NCBI GenBank assembly: GCA_945877115.1
Contig: CAMCQR010000012.1
Location: 1 to 40,786, forward strand
Reading direction: 5' to 3'
Length of the DNA stretch: 40,786 bases
Source of the DNA: Synechococcus sp. UW140
GTDB taxonomy: Bacteria; Cyanobacteriota; Cyanobacteriia; PCC-6307; Cyanobiaceae
Part shown: positions 32,301 to 38,810 of the stretch, piece by piece
Layout: the number at the start of each line of letters is the position of its first letter
Numbering within the stretch: the stretch's first letter is position 1
Program-made: the position numbers and the translations under genes
Notes under the pieces: model-generated
Seen by the model: only the letters and a program-made list of their open reading frames with translations
What the model was told of the DNA's origin: nothing
Database searches by the model: none

Positions 32301-34789
32301 ATCCCCGAGCCTCGAACCCTTTCCCCGGTTTGGGCCTAGAGGCTTGGTGTGCCCCATTGCAACAAGCTTCCAGGTTGGAGGCGGAACGGGGTTTTGGCGA
32401 CCTTAAAGGTCGCTGCGAAACCTACTCAGGCTTTGTGCTTCGTTCGCTCAGGGAGACCCTTCCGGCTGGTCTCGACGTCTCGGATAAGGTCCAGCTGCAG
32501 CAATTGGCAATGGAATTTGCCACCTATCCTGACGCCGCCTTGGGGCGCCGTCAGCAGCTGGTGCAGAAGTTACGTCAGGGACTGCATCAACTGCTGCTGC
32601 GTCACCGCCCCGAGCTGCCACCAGCCCCACCCAAGCTGCGGCTGGCGCCCCTGGCGCCAGGAGAGTCTGCGGCAGCTCCTGCACTCACGCCCGATCTGCC
32701 CTTGGCGCGGGTGGCCGGAATCGGGCCGCGAACGGCCCCAAGGCTGGCGAGTTTGGGGTTGTTGCTGGTGCGGGATCTGATTCGCCACTATCCGCGCGAT
32801 TACCTGGATTACTCCAATCTGGTGCGGATTAGTGCCCTGGAGACCGGCCGCACCGCCACGATTATGGCCACCGTGCGTCGCAGCCATGCCTTCACCAGCC
32901 CCAGGAATCCCAACCTTTCCATCCACGAACTCCACGTTCAGGACAGCACCGGGCGGCTGCGGGTCTCTCGCTTTTTTGCTGGACGGCGCTTCACCTCCAG
33001 TGGTTGGTTGCACGCCCAGCAGCGGCAGTATCCCCCGGGGGCCACGGTGGCCATCAGCGGCTTGGTCAAGGAGGGACCCTTCGGTGCAAGCTTCAGTGAT
33101 CCCTTGATCGAGGTGCTGGAGGCACCATCCAGTTCGGTGCAATCGGCACGCATTGGCCGCTTAACAGCTGTTTATGCCCTAACCGAAGGGTTATCGGCCG
33201 ATAAGTTGCGTCAAGCTATTGACGCCGTGCTGCCCACTGTGTCTACCTGGCCAGACCCCTTGCCAAAGGGACTGCTGGCTGAATTGGGGCTGATGGACCG
33301 TTCCGTGGCTCTGCGGCAGATTCACCGGCCAGAGGATCAAGCCCAATTGCAGTTGGCCCGGACACGATTGGTGTTCGACGAATTCTTGCTGTTGCAATTA
33401 GCCCTGGGGCTGCGGCGCGAACGCCTAAAGCTCAAGAGCGCACCGGCCCTGCTGGCGCCAGCCCAGGCCAACCTTGTCCATCGGTTTCTGGCGCTGCTGC
33501 CCTTTGATCTCACAGGAGCCCAACAGCGAGTCTTGGCGGAAATACACACTGATTTGGCCAGGCCCCAGCCCATGGCCCGCCTGTTGCAAGGGGATGTGGG
33601 CAGTGGCAAAACCGTTGTGGCTATGGCGGCCCTGCTCACGGCAATCGAGGCCGGTTGGCAGGGAGCGCTGATGGCTCCCACGGAGGTATTGGCGGCCCAG
33701 CATTTTGTCAAGATCGGCCAGTGGCTGCCCCAGCTTGCGGTCAGTTGTGCGCTGCTGACGGGAGCGACGCCGGCTCGGCGGCGCCGGGAATTACTGCAGG
33801 ATTTAGCCAATGGGCAGTTGCAGTTGTTGGTGGGAACCCATGCCTTGCTCGAGGATCCGGTCCAGTTTGAGCGTCTTGGCTTGGTTGTGGTCGATGAACA
33901 GCATCGTTTTGGGGTGCGGCAGCGCAATCGCTTGCTGGCTAAGGGGCTTCAACCCCACCTGCTGACGATGACGGCCACCCCCATTCCCCGCACCCTGGCC
34001 CTATCGGTCTATGGCGATCTGGATGTCAGCCAGATCGATGAATTACCCCCAGGTCGTACACCGATCCGCACGCGTCTACTGAGGGGCAGTGAGCGTGACC
34101 AGGCTTGGGAGCTGATCCGGCAGCAGTTGGCCCTGGGCCAGCGGGCCTATGTGGTGCTTCCCCTGGTCGAGGAATCGGAGAAGCTGGATCTGCGCTCGGC
34201 CGTGGAGGTGCACCGCTATCTGGCCGAACAGGTGTTTCCAGATGTTCAGGTGGGCTTGTTGCATGGGCGGCTTTCCAGCGAGGAAAAACAGCGGGCGATT
34301 AACGCTTTTGCCGGCGGTCTTTGCCAAGTGCTGGTGAGTACCACGGTGGTGGAAGTGGGGGTAGATGTGCCAGAAGCCAGCGTCATGGTGGTTGAGCATG
34401 CTGAACGCTTTGGTCTGGCCCAGTTGCACCAATTGCGCGGTCGGGTAGGACGGGGGGCGGCCGCGTCCTACTGCCTCTTGATCAACGACAGTCAGCAGGC
34501 CTTGGCCCGCCAGCGGCTGGAGGTTTTGGTCGGCAGCACCGATGGCTTTGAGATTGCCGAAATGGACCTGCGGCTGAGGGGACCGGGTCAGGTGCTGGGG
34601 ACCCGCCAGTCGGGTTTACCTGATCTGGCCTTGGCCAGCCTCAGTGATGACGGCGCCGTTCTGGAGCAGTCGCGCCAAGTGGCTCGCCGGTTACTGGACC
34701 AGGATCCCCAATTGCAGAACCACCCCCTGCTTTGTCAGGCCTTGGCTGAGCAACGACAACGGCAACTGGAAGCTGCCCAGTTGAATTGA
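32297..34789 (+). CDS. recG: ATP-dependent DNA helicase RecG
   Basis: RecG reverses stalled replication forks and migrates branched DNA. The 830-residue product has an N-terminal extension typical of cyanobacteria (about 130 residues), a helix-hairpin region RVAGIGPRTAPRLASLGL, the OB-fold wedge (HELHVQDSTGRLRVSRFF), and both helicase lobes. Motif I is GDVGSGKTVVAM, motif Ia APTEVLAAQHF, DEQH in VVDEQHRFGVRQRN, motif III TMTATPIPRTLA, motif V STTVVEVGVDVPEA and motif VI QLHQLRGRVGRG. GTG at 32297 overlaps the stop of the upstream gene (GTGA), which I take as the start; an earlier GTG at 32258 adds 13 residues. Confidence 0.95.
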   Translation: MNPRASNPFPGLGLEAWCAPLQQASRLEAERGFGDLKGRCETYSGFVLRSLRETLPAGLDVSDKVQLQQLAMEFATYPDAALGRRQQLVQKLRQGLHQLLLRHRPELPPAPPKLRLAPLAPGESAAAPALTPDLPLARVAGIGPRTAPRLASLGLLLVRDLIRHYPRDYLDYSNLVRISALETGRTATIMATVRRSHAFTSPRNPNLSIHELHVQDSTGRLRVSRFFAGRRFTSSGWLHAQQRQYPPGATVAISGLVKEGPFGASFSDPLIEVLEAPSSSVQSARIGRLTAVYALTEGLSADKLRQAIDAVLPTVSTWPDPLPKGLLAELGLMDRSVALRQIHRPEDQAQLQLARTRLVFDEFLLLQLALGLRRERLKLKSAPALLAPAQANLVHRFLALLPFDLTGAQQRVLAEIHTDLARPQPMARLLQGDVGSGKTVVAMAALLTAIEAGWQGALMAPTEVLAAQHFVKIGQWLPQLAVSCALLTGATPARRRRELLQDLANGQLQLLVGTHALLEDPVQFERLGLVVVDEQHRFGVRQRNRLLAKGLQPHLLTMTATPIPRTLALSVYGDLDVSQIDELPPGRTPIRTRLLRGSERDQAWELIRQQLALGQRAYVVLPLVEESEKLDLRSAVEVHRYLAEQVFPDVQVGLLHGRLSSEEKQRAINAFAGGLCQVLVSTTVVEVGVDVPEASVMVVEHAERFGLAQLHQLRGRVGRGAAASYCLLINDSQQALARQRLEVLVGSTDGFEIAEMDLRLRGPGQVLGTRQSGLPDLALASLSDDGAVLEQSRQVARRLLDQDPQLQNHPLLCQALAEQRQRQLEAAQLN

Positions 34790-34819
34790 GGCTTGTCCAC
34801 AGGAAGTTTTTTGCTTGGT

Positions 34820-35665
34820 TTAGGTGCGGGTTCGCTTCCGCAGGCGACGCCACCAGAGATAGGAGGAACCAAGGCCCAGGACACCAAGCGGACCTGGCGC
34901 GGCAGGATTGTTCTGGATCACCTGGCTGCGGGATCCGATTGTCATGTTGTCGAAGGCAAACATGTCAGCAGCGCCTTGGGTATGGAAAGCCACGGAGGTG
35001 AATTCCTCACCCGGTTCGCCAATTATTCCGTAGAAGATGACGGACCCATCAGCACCAATCATCGGAGCCAAGGGAATTGACAGAAGTCCGATGGCAGAGG
35101 TATTGAAAGTGACATCCAAGATCCCTGAAAAATCACCTATATCAACTCCAAAAAAACCAAAAGCAGCGACGGGTTGGCTGAATTTAATTGTAAAGATGCT
35201 GCTACCTCTAACTTCTAAATAATGGCTTGGAGACACACCATAGCGTCCTGAACCTGTCGTAGAGCCTGCACGAGTTGACCGAATCATTGCGTTAGCTCCG
35301 TCCAATGTTGCGGAACCGGCTCCTGGAAAGACCAGAATGAGCGGAACCGCTTGATCGTCCTGCATCGATTCAAAAGTTTCTGTGCCGACTCCCTGAAGAT
35401 CCGCAAGAAAAGCATTGCTTGCTGCCGTTGAGTTTGGTATATTTGGTAGAAGATTACGCATCGGATTGCCATTGGAATCAACACCCGAAAAAATTGTATA
35501 AGCTTGCGATGGTGCCACTCCAAACAGGAGAGCCCCCAACAGGGTCAAGGTGATCCTTCGGATCGGCGGCCTTGGTATTGGTCGAAAAACCTCCTGAATT
35601 CCTGTTTTGACATCCTTTGGCAGCATTGAAAAAATGTCAAAAGGGCTTGCATACATAGTTAACAA
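34820..35665 (-). CDS. Probable PEP-CTERM-type secreted protein
   Basis: A 281-residue exported protein. After a basic N-terminus there is a signal peptide hydrophobic core (ITLTLLGALLFGVAPSQA, about residues 38-55). A beta-rich extracellular domain follows (about 56-245), including a FTIKFSQPVAAFGFFGVDIGD segment like those in PEP-CTERM surface proteins. The C-terminus is the sorting-signal type: an NPAAPGPLGVLGLG motif, a short hydrophobic stretch and a terminal RRLRKRTRT cluster. Such tails are cut by exosortase; no exosortase gene is here. The start may be any of ATG at 35665, 35656 or 35626. The gene is much AT-richer than its neighbours, suggesting horizontal acquisition. Function unknown. 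Confidence 0.75.
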   Translation of the reverse strand: MLTMYASPFDIFSMLPKDVKTGIQEVFRPIPRPPIRRITLTLLGALLFGVAPSQAYTIFSGVDSNGNPMRNLLPNIPNSTAASNAFLADLQGVGTETFESMQDDQAVPLILVFPGAGSATLDGANAMIRSTRAGSTTGSGRYGVSPSHYLEVRGSSIFTIKFSQPVAAFGFFGVDIGDFSGILDVTFNTSAIGLLSIPLAPMIGADGSVIFYGIIGEPGEEFTSVAFHTQGAADMFAFDNMTIGSRSQVIQNNPAAPGPLGVLGLGSSYLWWRRLRKRTRT

Positions 35666-35850
35666 AATATTTTTGCGCCTAGGGGTTACAAATTGGTGGA
35701 ATTTATAAAGATTGTTTGATTTTAAAGGGGTCTAAGTATTTAGGGTCGCCGCTTTGGGTTCGCAGTTTTCATATCGCTTAACATGATCGACTCTTGGGCT
35801 GGACGTGGCTTACTTCCATGCCTGTTTTGCTCCCTGGGCCGATTGCACCC
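35666..35850. promoter_or_regulatory. AT-rich divergent intergenic region
   Basis: A 185-base gap between the divergent PEP-CTERM-like and VanX-like genes, clearly AT-rich at 35666-35740. It must contain promoters for both. On the minus strand TTGTAA and TATTTT, 16 bases apart, resemble -35 and -10 elements just upstream of the PEP-CTERM-like gene. This would favour one of its later start codons. No regulator site is recognised. Confidence 0.35.
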
Positions 35851-36573
35851 ATGACCTCCCTGCGCCCTTGGAGTGGCATCCCGATCCATGACGAAGGGGA
35901 GCCCCTCGTGCCCCTTATCGACCTAGTGCGGCTTGAGCCTCACCCCTATCTCAGCCTGGGGGCCCCCTACGGCCCCCAGGCCTGTCCCTTTCGCCTGCGC
36001 CGGGGTGTGATGGAACGCCTGGCCCGGGCCCAAGAGGGTTTGCAGCGCCGCCAGATCCACTATCAGTTGGCGATTTTCGATGCCTGGCGGCCGGTGGCTG
36101 TTCAGGCCTTCATGGTGAACCATGCCACCCGCCAGGAGTGTGAGGCGCGGGGCCTGGATCCCGACGGCTCCGGGCCCCAATGGGAGGCCGTGGGTCTGGA
36201 GGTAGGCCGCTTCTGGGCCCCACCCAGTTTGAACCCGGCCGCTCCGCCTCCCCACAGCACCGGTGCCGCGGTGGATCTCACGCTGGCCGATGCTGACGGG
36301 AGGCCCCTAGAGATGGGCGGTGCCATCGACGCCATCGGGCCCATCTCCGAACCCGATCACTACGCCTTGGCCGCCCGAAAGGACCCCGATTCAGAGGCGG
36401 CCCTTTGGCATGGGCGCCGCATGCTGCTCGCCGTAGTGATGCAAGAGGTCGGGTTTGTGCAGCATCCCAATGAATGGTGGCATTTCAGTTATGGCGACCA
36501 GCTCTGGGCCTGGCGCCAGGGCCTGGATCGGGCCCACTACGGACGCATCGGGGCCCCGGCGCTGGAGGGCTGA
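35851..36573 (+). CDS. VanX-like D-Ala-D-Ala dipeptidase (M15 family)
   Basis: A 240-residue zinc peptidase of the M15D/VanX group, which splits D-alanyl-D-alanine. The zinc ligands are visible: His135 and Asp142 in HSTGAAVDLTL, and His211 with catalytic Glu208 in NEWWHFSYGDQ. FDAWRPVAVQAF supplies the usual conserved arginine. Outside vancomycin-resistance clusters such enzymes recycle cell-wall dipeptide or use it as a nutrient; there is no resistance context here, so that is the likelier role. ATG 35851 is preferred; ATG at 35818 or the upstream 35794 add unconserved residues. The stop overlaps an opposing gene by 37 bases. No signal peptide is evident, so it probably acts in the cytoplasm. 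Confidence 0.9.
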   Translation: MTSLRPWSGIPIHDEGEPLVPLIDLVRLEPHPYLSLGAPYGPQACPFRLRRGVMERLARAQEGLQRRQIHYQLAIFDAWRPVAVQAFMVNHATRQECEARGLDPDGSGPQWEAVGLEVGRFWAPPSLNPAAPPPHSTGAAVDLTLADADGRPLEMGGAIDAIGPISEPDHYALAARKDPDSEAALWHGRRMLLAVVMQEVGFVQHPNEWWHFSYGDQLWAWRQGLDRAHYGRIGAPALEG

Positions 36574-36929
36574 AGCAGAGTTTCTCGGCCAGGAGGTTCG
36601 GTCAGGCCCAGTTCTTTTTGCAATGCTGCCGCCTGGGCAGGGGTCATTAACTTTTGGTTCACGCAACTGGCCAGGGTGGCCCGGGTCATCTCCGCTTGGA
36701 GCTGCCGCAGGGATTCGAGCACTGGTGGCGGTTGCTCCGCCCAGGGCAGCAGGTTTTTGGCATAGCTGCTACGAATCAGATCTCCTTGGCAGGTGGTCTG
36801 ATCCGGGTTGTAATGCTTGAGTCGTGGTTCCGGCGGCGGGGGATCCTGCTGGGCTGGCAATGGCTTGATTTCGGTCCCCAAAATCGCTAGGGCCAGGCCA
36901 ACCCCAATGATCAGGCTGGCCTGTCTCAT
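36537..36929 (-). CDS. Small secreted protein after sir
   Basis: A 130-residue protein of unknown function. An N-terminal signal peptide (about MRQASLIIGVGLALAILGTE, cleavage likely after the LPAQ region) is followed by a proline-rich stretch and a soluble domain. The domain contains two cysteines, in QTTCQGDLIRS and LASCVNQKLMTPAQAAALQK, that could form a disulfide in the periplasm or lumen. Its ATG overlaps the sir stop (ATGA), so it is translated with sulfite reductase. Its 3' end overlaps the VanX-like gene. The frame is open upstream inside sir, but only as a shadow. A sulfur-metabolism link is suggested by coupling alone. Confidence 0.72.
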   Translation of the reverse strand: MRQASLIIGVGLALAILGTEIKPLPAQQDPPPPEPRLKHYNPDQTTCQGDLIRSSYAKNLLPWAEQPPPVLESLRQLQAEMTRATLASCVNQKLMTPAQAAALQKELGLTEPPGRETLLQPSSAGAPMRP

Positions 36930-38686
36930 GCTGGGCAAACCAAGGCTTCGAGTTCGTCCGCCCGAAGACGTTGGACGAAGTCCCCGAAGCTGCGACGACC
37001 GCCTGCATCCCGCCAGGCCACCAAAAGGGGTTCCAGCGTTGTTTCCAGCGCTTCCAGGGGCATCGCCTCCAGCACGGGCATGGCCAAACGGGTAAGGCCC
37101 GGACTCCCTCCCAGCCAGAGTTGGTATTGGTTGACCCCACTCCCCACCAAGGCGATTTCGGCCATATAAGGGCGGGCGCAACCGTTGGGGCACCCGGTCA
37201 TCCGCACCAGCACCGATTTGTTGATGCCAAGACTGGTGAATTGGGCCTGGATTCGATCCAGTACGGAAGGCAAAATCCGTTCCGCCTCCGTGATCGCCAG
37301 CCCGCAGGTGGGCAAGGCGGGACAGGCAATGGCATGGCGGGCCATGGGGGCCGGAGCGCCGGGGTTGGTAAAGCCCAGCTCTGTCAGGGCCTGCTTAACG
37401 CTGCTGCGTTGGTGGGCACCAATATTGCAAAGCAGTACATCCTGATTTGGGGTCAGACGCACTTCCAGCTGAAAGGTTTCGACGAGGCGCCTCAGGCCTG
37501 CCTTCGTCTTCCCTTCCAGTCGACCGCAAAGAAGGGGCAAGCCGACGAACCAGGTTGTTGGCGACTGGCGATGCCAGCCGAGGTAATCGCTGAGACGGGG
37601 TTTGGGCTCGCGCCGAAGGGGTTGGATGGGGTGGCTGAAATACCGGGTCAGTTCGTGCTCAAACCAGGCGAGGCCCCGGTCATGGATCAGATATTTCATC
37701 CGCGCATGGGGCCTGTGCTGGCGATTGCCGTGGTCCCTCTGCAAGGCCACGATCGCCTGGATCAACGGCAGGATCTGGGATGCCGTCACAAATCCCAAGG
37801 GTTCGGCCAGGCGGGCGAAGGTGCTTTCCTTGTTGTGGGTGCGACCCATGCCGCCACCGACATAGACGTTGCAGCCGCGGGGGTGCCCGGCCGGATCGGT
37901 GAAAAGCACCAGTCCGATGTCCTGGGTGAAAAGATCGACGGCGTTATCACCCGGCACGGTGACAGAGACCTTGAACTTGCGCGGCAGATAGGTGGCGCCG
38001 TAGAGAGGCTCTTCCTGATCGCCGCTGAAAACCGCTCCCTCCAACTGCTGATCCATCACCTGTTTCACAGCAGCCTGGGGGCGGATGCTGTGGCTGAGGT
38101 CGCCGTCGACCCAGAGATCGAGGTAGGAGCCTTGGGCCGCCTGGGGCGTCAGGAGATCGGCGATTTGATCGGCCAAGTGCCGGGCGGCCGGGTAACCGTT
38201 GTCCTCGAAGGGGGCGGCGGGAGCCATCACATTGCGGTTGATGTCACCGCAGGCCGAGAGACTCGAACCCATGGTTCGCACTACCGTGCCGATCACCTCC
38301 CGCAGATCGGCCTTGGCGATGCCATGCATCTGGAAGGCTTGCCGGGTGGTGGCTCGCAAGCTGCCGTTGCCGAGCCGATCGGCCAGTTCATCAAGGGCCA
38401 GGTAAAGGGGTGCCGGGATGCGACCACCAGGGCTGCGCAGCCGCAACATCATCTGCCAATCCTTGCTCTGCCCCTTCTGACGATTGTCCCGGTTGTCCTG
38501 TTGATAACTGCCGTGGTATTTGAGGATCTGGACCGCCGGATCCGTGAAATGGAGGCTGTCGTTGTCCAGTTCCTTGGCCAGCGGTTCCCTCAAGTGGTCG
38601 CTGTGGGCCTTAAGCGTCTCGATCTTGGTGGGCTTGCCATGATCTGCCGCCTCTGCTGAGCTATTGGCGCCCTTGGTCGACGACAT
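36926..38686 (-). CDS. sir: Ferredoxin-sulfite reductase
   Basis: Sir reduces sulfite to sulfide with six electrons from ferredoxin, supplying sulfur for cysteine. The 586-residue product has both ferrodoxin-like half-domains and the siroheme/4Fe-4S cysteines: C455 and C461 (CPALPTCGLAITEAE), then C499 and C503 (TGCPNGCARPY). RATTRQAFQMHGI and MGRTHNKE are siroheme-binding segments. Length and absence of a transit peptide fit cyanobacterial Sir; the absence of nitrite-reductase-specific context and the overall sequence favour sulfite over nitrite. ATG 38686 (MSSTKGANS) is preferred over the open frame to 38818. It is divergent from glyS and coupled to a small secreted protein. Confidence 0.95.
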   Translation of the reverse strand: MSSTKGANSSAEAADHGKPTKIETLKAHSDHLREPLAKELDNDSLHFTDPAVQILKYHGSYQQDNRDNRQKGQSKDWQMMLRLRSPGGRIPAPLYLALDELADRLGNGSLRATTRQAFQMHGIAKADLREVIGTVVRTMGSSLSACGDINRNVMAPAAPFEDNGYPAARHLADQIADLLTPQAAQGSYLDLWVDGDLSHSIRPQAAVKQVMDQQLEGAVFSGDQEEPLYGATYLPRKFKVSVTVPGDNAVDLFTQDIGLVLFTDPAGHPRGCNVYVGGGMGRTHNKESTFARLAEPLGFVTASQILPLIQAIVALQRDHGNRQHRPHARMKYLIHDRGLAWFEHELTRYFSHPIQPLRREPKPRLSDYLGWHRQSPTTWFVGLPLLCGRLEGKTKAGLRRLVETFQLEVRLTPNQDVLLCNIGAHQRSSVKQALTELGFTNPGAPAPMARHAIACPALPTCGLAITEAERILPSVLDRIQAQFTSLGINKSVLVRMTGCPNGCARPYMAEIALVGSGVNQYQLWLGGSPGLTRLAMPVLEAMPLEALETTLEPLLVAWRDAGGRRSFGDFVQRLRADELEALVCPA

Positions 38687-38810
38687 CGGCAAGAACTGTG
38701 GCGGCTGCGTCTCGAAACTAGCGAACGGGGGGCTGCCATGTCCTTGTTCATGCCGATGTCCCAGCCAGTTGATGTCGTTCCATACAGTCGGTGCAAGGCG
38801 GCTCGAGATG

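Noticed and set aside
35851-36573. Vancomycin-resistance cluster
   Set aside because: Only a VanX-like dipeptidase is present; there is no VanH, VanA-type ligase or two-component system nearby, so a wall-recycling role is more likely.
36971-38659. 562-codon open frame on the plus strand
   Set aside because: Antisense of sir. The sir siroheme and iron-sulfur motifs are complete on the minus strand; GC-rich codon bias leaves long empty frames opposite real genes.
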